From JAAYCI01 sp047972265 (GTDB lineage: Bacteria; Bacillota; Clostridia; Oscillospirales; Ruminococcaceae), in NCBI GenBank assembly GCA_047972265.1, contig JBKEAM010000094.1, positions 1 through 34,144 on the forward strand: DNA of 34,144 bases, read 5' to 3'. Numbering within the stretch: the stretch's first letter is position 1; every line of letters begins with the position of its first letter. The translations under genes were made by a program, and so were the position numbers. The notes beneath the pieces were generated by a model, which was given only the letters and a program-made list of their open reading frames with translations, was not told the origin of the DNA and did not search any database. Positions 16,116 to 25,258 of this stretch are shown one piece after another.

Positions 16116-16168
16116 CAAATTTAAATTAAAATTTTTGCCGGGTATTCTTTTTAAAAACACAAAAAGAA

Positions 16169-16942
16169 TTATTCAAAATCAAGTGTCACATCATTAAACA
16201 ACGGGTCAATCTCACCCTCGGGCGGTGCCAAAGGAGAATACTGCTCATCACCCAAAGCACCGTTGCCCTCGGCCGGCATAGCCGATGCCAAAGCTTCCTG
16301 CTCAAAAAATACATCTGCCTCTGTGGGTTGGGTTCCTTCTTCCTGCGGGTGTTCTTCCGCGTTTACATCTGCGGCCTGCTGTTCTGCTTTTTCCATATCC
16401 TTTTCGTACCTAGCCAAAAACGCTCTTGCCTTTTTAACAGGTGCGTCCAAAGAACTCATAGATTCTATATGCTCTTTATAAAGGGTAAGCACGGTAGATT
16501 TAAAGCGAGAAACCTCGTCTGCCAAAGTCTCCAAAGCACGCTTTTCATCCACAATGTCTTTCTCTGCTTTTTGACGCAAAATAGCGGCCTGCTCGGTGGC
16601 TTCAGTCACCATGGTTTCAGCCTTTTGGCGTGCCTCGTACATTACGGTATCACCCATGCGCTGTGCATTTAGCAAAGCGGTTTTTAGGGTATCCTCATCG
16701 TTACGGTATTCTTCTACCTTTTGGGCCAAAATATACAGCTTATTTTCCATATCTTGACGCTCAGCGCGTAAAGCCTCTACTTCAGCACGTAAATCTCCTG
16801 CCTCTGCCGCACGTGCGTTTGCTTCATCTGTCAAAGCATCCATATCGGCAGCCACTTGCTGCAAAAAATCATCCACATCCTCTATGCGATACCCACGTTT
16901 GGTTTGTTCAAATGTTACATTTCTTATATCTTCCGAATTCAT
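16169..16942 (-). CDS. divIVA: DivIVA-family cell-division protein
   Basis: A 257-residue coiled-coil protein. The N-terminal DivIVA domain reads DIRNVTFEQTKRGYRIEDVD then DFLQQVAADM (about 4-35), with the Gly-Tyr turn that senses curved membrane. A long coiled coil follows (about 40-180), then an acidic, Glu/Pro/Ala-rich tail. It would sit at division sites or poles. The start at 16942 has AGGAGG seven bases upstream; seven earlier in-frame codons are not needed. Its partner sepF is directly upstream in transcription. Confidence 0.93.
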   Translation of the reverse strand: MNSEDIRNVTFEQTKRGYRIEDVDDFLQQVAADMDALTDEANARAAEAGDLRAEVEALRAERQDMENKLYILAQKVEEYRNDEDTLKTALLNAQRMGDTVMYEARQKAETMVTEATEQAAILRQKAEKDIVDEKRALETLADEVSRFKSTVLTLYKEHIESMSSLDAPVKKARAFLARYEKDMEKAEQQAADVNAEEHPQEEGTQPTEADVFFEQEALASAMPAEGNGALGDEQYSPLAPPEGEIDPLFNDVTLDFE

Positions 16943-16996
16943 TGCCCTGCCTCCTGATAACATTTAAAAGTATTTGCAGCTATAAATCCTTAAAAA

Positions 16997-17017
16997 CGCA
17001 GAGCTGTATGCTCTGCG
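16997..17017 (-). terminator. intrinsic terminator or attenuator between sepF and divIVA
   Basis: An eight-base stem CGCAGAGC/GCTCTGCG with a five-base loop is followed on the minus strand by TTTTTAAGG. Only about 54 bp separate it from the divIVA start, which leaves little room for a new promoter. Partial read-through into divIVA is likely. Confidence 0.75.
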
Positions 17018-17061
17018 CTGGTATTAAAATCCATGTACATTAAACAACGCCTGGGCACAGC

Positions 17062-17520
17062 TTAAAAGAAAACCCCGCTGCTTTCCAGTTCATCCAAAAT
17101 ATTATCGCCAACAATATCCACGTTAAATGGAGTAATAATAAAGGTATTGTTTGCAACACGTTTAATTTGCCCATTGTTTGCATAAGCAACACCAGACAAA
17201 AAGTCTACCAAACGACGAGAAACCTCTTTATTGGTAGATTCAAGGTTAAGCACCACGGTACGGCGCTGGTTTAAATGGTCTGCTACGGCAGAGGCATCGT
17301 CAAAACGCTCCGGTTTTACCAAAACAACCTGAAGCTGGGTGGTGGCATTGATATTTACCACTTTATTGTTACGGCGCGCACCGGCATCAAAATACTGCTC
17401 GTCTTCGGCCTCATCTGCATAACCAGAGTTGCGTGCAGGCATAAACTCCATATCCTCCTGCTCAAACCCGCCCTCGTCATCCACACTAATCATGTCTTTA
17501 ATCTTCCCAAAAAAGCCCAT
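17062..17520 (-). CDS. sepF: cell-division protein SepF
   Basis: A 152-residue SepF that links FtsZ to the membrane. The N-terminal amphipathic helix (MGFFGKIKDMI) is the membrane anchor. An acidic linker follows, then the SepF core with LVKPERFDDASAVADHLNQ, TVVLNLES and LVDFLSGVAYANNG. The ATG at 17520 is placed seven bases behind GAGGAG; another ATG two codons earlier overlaps this spacing. It lies between yggS and divIVA, as in many Gram-positive genomes. Confidence 0.95.
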   Translation of the reverse strand: MGFFGKIKDMISVDDEGGFEQEDMEFMPARNSGYADEAEDEQYFDAGARRNNKVVNINATTQLQVVLVKPERFDDASAVADHLNQRRTVVLNLESTNKEVSRRLVDFLSGVAYANNGQIKRVANNTFIITPFNVDIVGDNILDELESSGVFF

Positions 17521-17577
17521 ATTCATACTCCTCTTTAAAAAGTGATCTTAATCCATTTACGTAATTAAATGTTGCAA

Positions 17578-18285
17578 TTACACGTACACCCGAGGGCCAA
17601 AAAGGTCTGTGCCAACACGCACCATGGTAGCGCCCTCTAAAATTGCAAATTCAAAATCGTGAGACATACCCATAGAAAGGGTATTAATGGTATTATTATC
17701 GCTTTTTTTACGCCGAATGTCAACAAACAGTTGGTACATTTTACCAAAATATGCCCTTACTTCCTCCCCCTCGCATTGAGGCGGAATGGCCATGAGACCC
17801 CGTAATTTTAAAACCGAAGAAGCATTTACACGGTCTGCCAATGCCTCCAGTTCGCCCGGGTCAATGCCATTTTTGCTGCTCTCATCCCCTATATTTACCT
17901 CTATCAAAACATCCAGCGTTTTGCCGCTGGCGCCAAACGCCTTTTCTAAAGCTTCCAAGGTCTTTTCGTTATCAAGGCTTTGCAACATATCTATGTGCCC
18001 GGGCAGGTATTTGGCCTTATTACGCTGCAAGCCCCCTATTAGATGCATTGTATGGGTAATATCCGCCAAACCCGGTTCTTTTTCAAGCAGCTCCTGCACC
18101 CTGTTTTCTCCAATTGTGGTTATCCCTGCGTTTAACAAATGGCGCACCTCTTGCACGCTTTGGGCTTTGGTAACCCCTACAAGAGTAACTTCATCCCGGC
18201 TTCTTCCCGCTTTAATACAGGCTGCCTGTATGCGTTCCTGCACAGCCTCTACTCTGGCTTTAATTTCCTCAAATGATTTTTCCAT
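17578..18285 (-). CDS. yggS: YggS/PLPBP-family pyridoxal-phosphate homeostasis protein
   Basis: A 235-residue one-domain TIM-barrel protein of the alanine-racemase N-terminal fold. The PLP lysine lies in LVGVTKAQS (about 36-44). Other family boxes are GENRVQELLEK, HLIGGLQRNKAKYL, IEVNIGDESSKNGI, LRGLMAIPP, LSMGMSHDFEFAI and VRVGTDLFG. It has no known enzymatic activity and keeps PLP balanced. It overlaps the HlyD-like gene by 17 bp and has GGAG seven bases upstream. Confidence 0.94.
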   Translation of the reverse strand: MEKSFEEIKARVEAVQERIQAACIKAGRSRDEVTLVGVTKAQSVQEVRHLLNAGITTIGENRVQELLEKEPGLADITHTMHLIGGLQRNKAKYLPGHIDMLQSLDNEKTLEALEKAFGASGKTLDVLIEVNIGDESSKNGIDPGELEALADRVNASSVLKLRGLMAIPPQCEGEEVRAYFGKMYQLFVDIRRKKSDNNTINTLSMGMSHDFEFAILEGATMVRVGTDLFGPRVYV

Positions 18286-19591
18286 CGTTTAACTCCGTCC
18301 CTCCCGAATCCACAATGATATCATCGTACAAGGCCACTTCGTTAACATCTTTTTCCTGCGTGGCTGGCACCAATAAGTAATGGTCATCCTCCATTAAAAT
18401 ATCTATCCGGCGGTAAGCCACAATATTACCGGGTTTCAATATATACACGCCCTCTTCTCCCTCCACAAGGCGCAGGGCACGTTTGTCAATACGTATCCCT
18501 TTTTGTACCGAAAATATAATTTGGGCACGCTCTGTGCGCAAGCTTAAAATAGTAGAGTTTACATATTCGCAAGAAAACTCTATTTTTGCCTGCCCGCTTT
18601 CTTCGTCCAGTTGTATGGCCGCCACCTTAATGGGCACCATCTCTTCGCTGTAATCCGGAAACGAAATTTGCAAAGACTGTCCCACGCTAAAGCTTGCTGC
18701 CTGGCTGGCAGAAACCACCGTAAAAAAGCTCCAATGGTAATCGCTTACCATATGCCCAATTACATTGCCAGAGTAATATGTATCTGGCTGTTCTGTCATT
18801 TGCTGCAATTGAGCCGGGTTTGCATTGTCCATTTCTTCCCGGCTTCTCATGATAATGTCGTACCGTCCAGAGGGTACAAAATAGCCGGTAACCGGCGCAT
18901 TAATGCTGCCTACCGAAACTGCCTGTGCAGCATACCCCTCCATTATGCCTGTAAGCATGGTTATTTTATCTGTAAAATCCAAGGTTTCACCCATAGCTGT
19001 TTGCAGGTGGGTTGCCGCAGTTGTTACGTTGGCAACAGAGGTTCCCAAATCTTCATACTGGCCGCTGTCAATTACATCCAGCATATCATATAGCCCGTTA
19101 ATGCGTTGTTTTAAAAGCACTTCGGCATCTACAGGGGAGGCCAGCGCTTTTTGGGTGCTTTCCAGCAGTGCAAGCTCATCACTTATCTTATCATGCGCCA
19201 ACTGTGCATCTGCCGCCTGCTCTGTGGCAAAAAGGGTTGCTATTTGCGCACCCGCCGCCACACGTTCGCCCGCTGCCGCCGTATAATACAGGCTGCTGGC
19301 TGTGCCCGGGTCCTCTATGGATGTGGCAGAAAATACAGCAATTCCATCCACTGTAATAGAATCCGTCATGGTATCCATAATCGCAAGCTGGGTATTTACA
19401 TTTGGCACCATTAAAAAAGCAACCTGCACACCAAAATACACCACAGGTATAAAAAGCACAAGCCAAACAAAGCGCAAAATCCCCCGTTTGCGCCGTTTTT
19501 TAGGCTCTTCGCCGTTACCGTTCCCCTGTGGTTTCCGCTTTTTCTGCATTGTATTTTTAGCAGAAGAGGCAGGTATACGCGGTATACTCAT
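18269..19591 (-). CDS. HlyD-like membrane-anchored protein of unknown role
   Basis: A 440-residue protein. A very basic cytoplasmic head (Lys/Arg-rich, about 16-36) precedes a single membrane helix (about 37-58, GILRFVWLVLFIPVVYFGV). A large extracellular part follows, with a biotinyl-lipoyl-like half (YYTAAAGERVAAGAQIATL), a coiled coil (about 120-160), and a barrel region with GQSLQISFP. This is the layout of membrane-fusion proteins that work with ABC exporters, but no exporter gene is adjacent. It sits between miaA and yggS in the sepF-divIVA group, so an envelope or division-linked role is possible. AAAGGA precedes the ATG. Confidence 0.75.
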   Translation of the reverse strand: MSIPRIPASSAKNTMQKKRKPQGNGNGEEPKKRRKRGILRFVWLVLFIPVVYFGVQVAFLMVPNVNTQLAIMDTMTDSITVDGIAVFSATSIEDPGTASSLYYTAAAGERVAAGAQIATLFATEQAADAQLAHDKISDELALLESTQKALASPVDAEVLLKQRINGLYDMLDVIDSGQYEDLGTSVANVTTAATHLQTAMGETLDFTDKITMLTGIMEGYAAQAVSVGSINAPVTGYFVPSGRYDIIMRSREEMDNANPAQLQQMTEQPDTYYSGNVIGHMVSDYHWSFFTVVSASQAASFSVGQSLQISFPDYSEEMVPIKVAAIQLDEESGQAKIEFSCEYVNSTILSLRTERAQIIFSVQKGIRIDKRALRLVEGEEGVYILKPGNIVAYRRIDILMEDDHYLLVPATQEKDVNEVALYDDIIVDSGGTELNDGKII

Positions 19592-19611
19592 GCTTTATTT
19601 CCTTTCAGATG

Positions 19612-20550
19612 TTACTGTAAAAATTGCTCGGCCAACTTTTCGGCTTTTAAATATAAATCCTTATCATCCGCCTGCAGCCAATGCAGGTCCGACATCCTCA
19701 TAAACCAAGTAAGCTGCCGTTTGGCATAGCGCCGGGTTGCCTGTTTTAAATCGGCAACACATTCCTCTTGTGTTTTTTCCCCCTTAAAAAAGGCAAAAAA
19801 CTCTTTATAGCCAATGGCCTGCGCTGCAGTTGTGTATTTTTCTTTATTGCTGTAAACCATCTCAGCTTCTGCAAGCAACCCCTGCTTCATCATATTGTCC
19901 ACACGTTTTTCTATCTGACTGTATAAAACAGCCCTGTCACCGTAGGTAAGCGCAATACATAAAGAATCAAACGGCTTTTCCGCCGGGCGGCTCAAAGCTG
20001 CTCGCTCTGCATAGGTAAGGCAGGTTGCTTCCCACTCTTCCAGCCCCCGCAAAATTCTTTTTTCATCCGCCGGATGCAGCTTTGCGGCATATTCCGGGTC
20101 ACATTCTGCCAGCTTTTGCAGCATATGTTCTCCCCCCTGTGCCTGCATCTCCTGCAAAAATTGCTCGTGCAGTTTTTGCGGCGCCTTGGCAGAAGAAAAC
20201 CGGGTGCCATTTAATAAAGAAGAAATATACAAACCCGTGCCGCCGCACACCACCGGCAAACGCCCCTGTACGCATTCCTGCCGGATGCACTCTGCCGACT
20301 GCACGGTATAATCTGCTACCGAGTAATTTTCTTCTGGAGGCAAAAACCCCAGCAGCCTACGGGGTATGTCGGGATATTCCTGCGGCAAAGGGGCGGCTGT
20401 GCCAACCTGCAAACCTTTATATATCTGCATAGAATCAGCCCCAAGCATGGTACCACCAAACCGCTCGCACAATGCAAAAGCCAAATCGGTTTTACCTGTG
20501 GCAGTTGGCCCGCAAACCACCAATACTTTTGGTTTAACCAAGCCGTCCAA
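19612..20550 (-). CDS. miaA: tRNA dimethylallyltransferase MiaA
   Basis: A 312-residue enzyme that adds an isopentenyl group to A37 of UNN-reading tRNAs; MiaB, encoded at 25720-27099, then methylthiolates the same base. The P-loop is GPTATGKTDLAF (about 14-25). DSMQIYKGL and GGTGLYISSLLNG follow, and the C-terminal RRYAKRQLTWFMR is typical. The start is a TTG at 20550 with GGAG seven bases upstream, overlapping the end of mutL by 17 bp. Confidence 0.95.
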   Translation of the reverse strand: MDGLVKPKVLVVCGPTATGKTDLAFALCERFGGTMLGADSMQIYKGLQVGTAAPLPQEYPDIPRRLLGFLPPEENYSVADYTVQSAECIRQECVQGRLPVVCGGTGLYISSLLNGTRFSSAKAPQKLHEQFLQEMQAQGGEHMLQKLAECDPEYAAKLHPADEKRILRGLEEWEATCLTYAERAALSRPAEKPFDSLCIALTYGDRAVLYSQIEKRVDNMMKQGLLAEAEMVYSNKEKYTTAAQAIGYKEFFAFFKGEKTQEECVADLKQATRRYAKRQLTWFMRMSDLHWLQADDKDLYLKAEKLAEQFLQ

Positions 20551-22510
20551 ACTGTTTCTCCAACTCCTTGCGGGAAAGTTCTAAAATCACCGGACGCCCA
20601 TGCGGGCAAAACGGCGGAATCTCCCCCGAAATAATCTGCTCTGCCAAAGATAAAAGCTGTGGCAGCGGGGTATGGTCTCCCGCTTTTATAGCACTGCGGC
20701 AAGAAATAGAATGCAGTACCCACTGTGTTTTTTCGTCTGTGGTATCTTTGGGGTTATCAACAAGACGCCCCGCTACCTCAATCACCAAATCAGAAATACT
20801 GGCAGGCTCTACATCCGATGGCACACTACGCACAAGCACATCGTTGCTGCCAAAATCTTCCACCTCTATGCCAACCTCAGCCAGCGCATCGGTATTTTGC
20901 AAAAGAGCATTTTTCTCTTCGGCAGAAAGTGCAACTGTTATAGGGGCCAAAAGCTGCTGCGCACTTGGGTTTTGTCTTTTTGCATTCAACTTTTCATACA
21001 AAATACGTTCATGCCCTGCGTGCTTATCAATTACACACAGTTTATCATCATATTCTGCCAAAATATAGGTATTAAATACTTCGCCTATTAACCGCAGCGG
21101 CTTTTTGTCCTGCCCGGCCATGGTTACCTGTAATTCATCCGGCCCAGCTGTGGGCAAAACATCCTTTTTTTCTTCCTCGTCAACTTCCGTTACTTGCTCA
21201 CGCTGGGGCTGCAACGGCTCTTTTGGAAAAGGCACATCCGAAAACCTTGCTTCGGTTTTCGGCATCTCATATATCGGGCTGTTGTCGGTTTTATAGGGCA
21301 CAAAAGAATTGTCCGACGCCAAAGTATCCGCCATGTTGTTATATGCCTGTATACGCGTCACCGGCTCTGCTTCTTTTTGCTCCGTTATCCCTTCTTGGGG
21401 CTGGGGTGTTGGGTACAGATTTTGCTGTTCCACCGCTGGTGTAAAAGAAAAGGCTGGCGTGCTTTCCTGTCTTTTGGCCTGTTCTGCCGCAGCAAAGGTA
21501 AGCTCTCCATGTATATTGGCCGCCTCCATCACCGTCGCTTTAGCCGCCCTGTATACACTGTCAAAAACCTCTTTTTCGTTGGCAAAGCGCACCTCTGTTT
21601 TGGCGGGATGCACATTCACATCTACCCGCTCCGCAGGCAAATCCAAAAACAGCACACAACCCGGAAAACGCCCCTGCATTGCCATGCCACGATAGGCCTG
21701 CTCCAAAGCGGCCATCATGGTACGGTTTTTAACAAAGCGCCCGTTTACAAAAAAGAATTGCATGGCACGGCTTGCCCGGCCAAGGCGTGGCTGCGTTACA
21801 AGCCCATACACCTTTGGGCCGCCCGCTTCGCCTTCGTACTCAAGTTCTACCAAATCCCGCGCAAAGGCAGCCCCCAGAACCGCATATACCGTGCTTTGCA
21901 GGCTTCCGTCCCCCGGTGTCTGAAATACCAGTTTACCGTCCCGTATATATCTAAACGCAATATCCGGTTTAGAGAGTGCCAAACGCGTTACCGTTTCGGT
22001 AACATAGTTGCCCTCGCTAGAATCTTTCTTTAAAAACTTCATGCGGGCGGGGGTATTGTAAAACAGATTATTTACCGATATTGTTGTGCCTCTCGGGCGG
22101 GCGGCGGCTTCCAGCTCTCCGCCTTCTCCTCCCTGTATTGCATAACTGCTTGCATGTTCTTCTTCTTCGGTTTTGCTTACCAACTCTACCTGCGCCACAC
22201 TTGCAATAGACGCCAGCGCCTCACCCCGAAACCCAAGCGTATAAATCGCCTCTAGGTCTTGGCTGGTTTGCACCTTACTGGTGGCATGGCGCAAAAAAGC
22301 CAGCGGAATATCCTCCGGCAAAATACCGCTTCCGTTATCTTGTATGCGCATCAGGCGTATGCCGCCCCGCTCTATTTCTACCGATACGGATGTTGCGCCT
22401 GCATCAATGGCATTTTCGCACAGTTCTTTTACAACAGAGGAGGGACGCTCCACCACCTCGCCGGCGGCAATCAATTCTGCCGTATGTTTATCCAGTACAT
22501 GTATTGCCAT
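20534..22510 (-). CDS. mutL: DNA mismatch repair protein MutL
   Basis: A 658-residue MutL. The N-terminal GHKL ATPase has KELCENAIDAGAT, DNGSGI and GFRGEALASIASV. A long variable linker (about 330-460, rich in Glu, Pro and Gln) follows, then the dimerisation domain. The domain holds DKHAGHERILYE, which fits the endonuclease motif DxHAxxExxxxE with Lys where Gln is usual, and the conserved SCRSAIKAG and CPHGRP. It is therefore probably a nicking-type MutL. AAGGAGG lies eight bases before the ATG. Confidence 0.96.
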   Translation of the reverse strand: MAIHVLDKHTAELIAAGEVVERPSSVVKELCENAIDAGATSVSVEIERGGIRLMRIQDNGSGILPEDIPLAFLRHATSKVQTSQDLEAIYTLGFRGEALASIASVAQVELVSKTEEEEHASSYAIQGGEGGELEAAARPRGTTISVNNLFYNTPARMKFLKKDSSEGNYVTETVTRLALSKPDIAFRYIRDGKLVFQTPGDGSLQSTVYAVLGAAFARDLVELEYEGEAGGPKVYGLVTQPRLGRASRAMQFFFVNGRFVKNRTMMAALEQAYRGMAMQGRFPGCVLFLDLPAERVDVNVHPAKTEVRFANEKEVFDSVYRAAKATVMEAANIHGELTFAAAEQAKRQESTPAFSFTPAVEQQNLYPTPQPQEGITEQKEAEPVTRIQAYNNMADTLASDNSFVPYKTDNSPIYEMPKTEARFSDVPFPKEPLQPQREQVTEVDEEEKKDVLPTAGPDELQVTMAGQDKKPLRLIGEVFNTYILAEYDDKLCVIDKHAGHERILYEKLNAKRQNPSAQQLLAPITVALSAEEKNALLQNTDALAEVGIEVEDFGSNDVLVRSVPSDVEPASISDLVIEVAGRLVDNPKDTTDEKTQWVLHSISCRSAIKAGDHTPLPQLLSLAEQIISGEIPPFCPHGRPVILELSRKELEKQFGRLG

Positions 22511-22537
22511 AGAGCTTTCCTCCTTTTTGGAGTTCTT

Positions 22538-25147
22538 TTATTCGCCGCTCAGCATCTTTTTCAGTTCATATACAAAATTCAATGCTTCCAGCGGGGTAAG
22601 CGTTTCGGGGTCTATCCCCTCCAGCTTTTCCATCATTTCCGAGGGTGCCTGTACCGAGTTTAAACTCTCAAATGCCTCAAAATCCAACTGAGTAACGCGA
22701 TTTGCCTTGTTGCCGCTTGCTTCCAGCACTTTTAGCACCTGTTTCGCTCTGTCGGTTACTTGGTCTGGCAGGCCCGCCAGCTTTGCCACCTGTATACCAT
22801 AGCTGTCATCAGCGGGGCCGCGCACAATCCTACGCAAAAAAGTAATATTGTCGCCGCGCTTTTTCACGGCTATATTGTAGTTTTTAACGCCGTCTATCGA
22901 GTTTTCCATTTCGGTTAATTCATGGTAGTGGGTTGCAAACATTGTTTTGCATCCAAGCCCCCACTCGCGCCCGGCCATATACTCTACTACAGACTGTGCA
23001 ATGCTCATCCCATCAAAGGTAGAAGTACCCCTACCAATTTCATCCAAAATAACAAAGCTTTTTGGGGTTGCTTTTTGCAGTATCTCGGCAACCTCTGTCA
23101 TTTCCACCATAAAAGTAGATTGCCCCTGTGATAAATCGTCCGATGCACCCACCCTTGTAAACAAAGCATCGCAAATACCGGTGCGGCAGGCGGTGGCAGG
23201 TACAAAACTTCCCACCTGCGCCATTAAAATAATAATGGCTGTTTGCCGCATATATGTAGATTTACCCGCCATATTGGGCCCGGTTATAATCTGCATACGG
23301 TTGTCTTCACAATCCATATGGGTATCGTTTGGTACAAACAAAGCGCCCTTTTGCATCTTTTCCACAACAGGGTGCCGCCCCTCGGTAATATCCACCACAG
23401 CCGTATCATCCACAGCCGGGCGCACGTAATTATTTTCCATCGCCACCTGCGCAAAGCTTACAAGCACATCCAGCTCGGCTACACTGGCAGCTGTGCGCTG
23501 TATGCGGGGCAACTCAGCAGAAATATCCTGCAAAAGGGCAGTAAACAACTCCGATTCTAAAACAGAAAGCCGCTCTCCCGCACCCAAAATTTTATTTTCC
23601 AGCGTTTTCAGTTCTTCGGTAATATACCGCTCGCCCCCGGTAAGGGTTTGCTTGCGTATAAAGTGCGCCGGCACTTGGTTTACAAACGATTTGCTTACCT
23701 CAATATAATAGCCAAATACCCTGTTATAGCCAATTTTAAGGGTTCTAATCCCTGTTTCTTCCCGCAGGCGCGCTTCAATATCGGCAAGGCCGCCCTTACC
23801 GCCATGCATAATCCCGCGCAGTTCGTCCACTTCGTCATTATAGCCGCCACGTATCACACCACCATCTTTAAGGCTGGCGGGCAGCTCATCTGCCAAAACT
23901 TCTACAGTGCGCTGTTGCACATCTTCCAGCGGGTCTATCCCGGCGGCAAGTTCCTGCATACGGTTGCTGGCAAATACCACCAATTGCTGTAAAAGGCCGG
24001 GAAGCTTTGCACAGCTATCCGCCAAAGCGGCTACCTCACGCGGTGTGGCAGAGCCATACACCGCACGAGTCATTAAACGTTCCAAATCAAATAAACGAGA
24101 AAGTGTTTCGCGTACTTCCTGTCTCCCCACATTGTTCTCAAACAAATCCTGCACGCCGTCCAAACGTCCGTTTATTTCGGCTGCATTCATCAAAGGTTGC
24201 TCTAGCCACAGGCGCATCAAACGTTTACCCATTGCTGTGCCTGTTTTGTCCAGCACCCAAAGCAAAGACCCCTTTTTCTCCCGCCCGCGCATGGTTTCCA
24301 CTATTTCTAGGTTAGAGCGTGTAACAGGAGAAAGATACATGTACTGGGTATTTTGGTAACGCGATACATCTTTTAGACGCTCTACCCCCCTTGTTTGGGT
24401 GCGCCCAAGGTAGGCAATAAGCGCCCCTACTGCAAAATACTCGGGCGCTGCCGCATTGTCTCCCAATTGCTGCAACATGGGCGCACTAAACTGATTTTGC
24501 ACCAGCTTTTGCACCTCTTGAGGCTTATAATCCTCTGCGCTTAGCAGCTCTACGCTGCACTGTAAGCTGTTTTTAATATAATTTGTTATTTCTTTATAAG
24601 AAAGGATTTCTTCATTAAACAAAACTTCGCTCGGAGAGTAGCGAGAAAGCTCCTCACAAACCTGACGCGGCAAATCTCCCCGGCTTAACACGGTAACATA
24701 AGCCGTACCGGTAGAAACATCCGCAAAGCAAAGCCCTACGGCATCTTTATGCAGGTAGATACTGGCAATAAAATTGTTGCGGTCATCCTGCAACATGTTC
24801 GATTCTATTACAGTCCCCGGCGTTACAATACGGGTAACCTGCCGCTCCACAAGGCCCTTTGCAAGGGCAGGATCTTCCACCTGGTCGCAAATTGCCACTT
24901 TGTACCCCTTGGCTATCAGCCGGGCAACATAGGTTTCTACCGCGTGGTGCGGTACCCCGCACATGGGGGCACGTTCTTCAAGGCCACATTCTTTTCCTGT
25001 AAGGGTCAGTTCCAGTTCTTTAGATACCAAAATGGCATCATCAAAAAACATCTCGTAAAAATCCCCTACTCTAAAAAACAAAAGCTTATCGGGATTCTTT
25101 TCTTTAATATCCATAAATTGGCGCATCATAGGAGAAAGCTGAGCCAC
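22538..25147 (-). CDS. mutS: DNA mismatch recognition ATPase MutS
   Basis: An 869-residue MutS. The mismatch-binding Phe motif is in FFRVGDFYEMF. The ATPase has Walker A GPNMAGKST, then DDLSQGQSTFMVEM, DEIGRGTSTFDG and ATHYHEL. I prefer a GTG start at 25147, which gives MAQLSPMMRQF, the usual MutS N-terminus, with AAAGGTGG about 11 bases upstream. The frame opens at another GTG, five codons earlier, which is too close to that site. It is 27 bp upstream of mutL in the same operon. Confidence 0.95.
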   Translation of the reverse strand: MAQLSPMMRQFMDIKEKNPDKLLFFRVGDFYEMFFDDAILVSKELELTLTGKECGLEERAPMCGVPHHAVETYVARLIAKGYKVAICDQVEDPALAKGLVERQVTRIVTPGTVIESNMLQDDRNNFIASIYLHKDAVGLCFADVSTGTAYVTVLSRGDLPRQVCEELSRYSPSEVLFNEEILSYKEITNYIKNSLQCSVELLSAEDYKPQEVQKLVQNQFSAPMLQQLGDNAAAPEYFAVGALIAYLGRTQTRGVERLKDVSRYQNTQYMYLSPVTRSNLEIVETMRGREKKGSLLWVLDKTGTAMGKRLMRLWLEQPLMNAAEINGRLDGVQDLFENNVGRQEVRETLSRLFDLERLMTRAVYGSATPREVAALADSCAKLPGLLQQLVVFASNRMQELAAGIDPLEDVQQRTVEVLADELPASLKDGGVIRGGYNDEVDELRGIMHGGKGGLADIEARLREETGIRTLKIGYNRVFGYYIEVSKSFVNQVPAHFIRKQTLTGGERYITEELKTLENKILGAGERLSVLESELFTALLQDISAELPRIQRTAASVAELDVLVSFAQVAMENNYVRPAVDDTAVVDITEGRHPVVEKMQKGALFVPNDTHMDCEDNRMQIITGPNMAGKSTYMRQTAIIILMAQVGSFVPATACRTGICDALFTRVGASDDLSQGQSTFMVEMTEVAEILQKATPKSFVILDEIGRGTSTFDGMSIAQSVVEYMAGREWGLGCKTMFATHYHELTEMENSIDGVKNYNIAVKKRGDNITFLRRIVRGPADDSYGIQVAKLAGLPDQVTDRAKQVLKVLEASGNKANRVTQLDFEAFESLNSVQAPSEMMEKLEGIDPETLTPLEALNFVYELKKMLSGE

Positions 25148-25201
25148 GTAAGGATACACCACCTTTGCCCTTTCAGGCCTAATTTATTGATAACAAAAAC
25201 C

Positions 25202-25247
25202 GGACCCTGCCAGAAGAATGCCCCGCGGCATACCCTGTGCAGGGTCC
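25202..25247 (-). terminator. complex terminator between ylbF-family gene and mutS
   Basis: An outer nine-base stem, GGACCCTGC (25202-25210) with 25239-25247, encloses an inner stem ATGCC/GGCAT (25218-25222 with 25227-25231). On the minus strand it is followed by GGTTTTTGTTATC. It should separate the miaB-ylbF transcript from mutSL, wholly or partly. I see no riboswitch signature in it. Confidence 0.7.
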
Positions 25248-25258
25248 CTAAAAATCTT

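Noticed and set aside
21194..22033. Long plus-strand open frame antisense to mutL
   Set aside because: MutL motifs on the minus strand account for the region; the plus frame is rich in Arg, His and Cys as expected of a shadow.
25202..25247. Riboswitch or T-box before mutS
   Set aside because: The nested stems end in a T-run and follow the stop of the upstream gene, and I see no specifier or conserved ligand-binding core. A terminator is the simpler reading.
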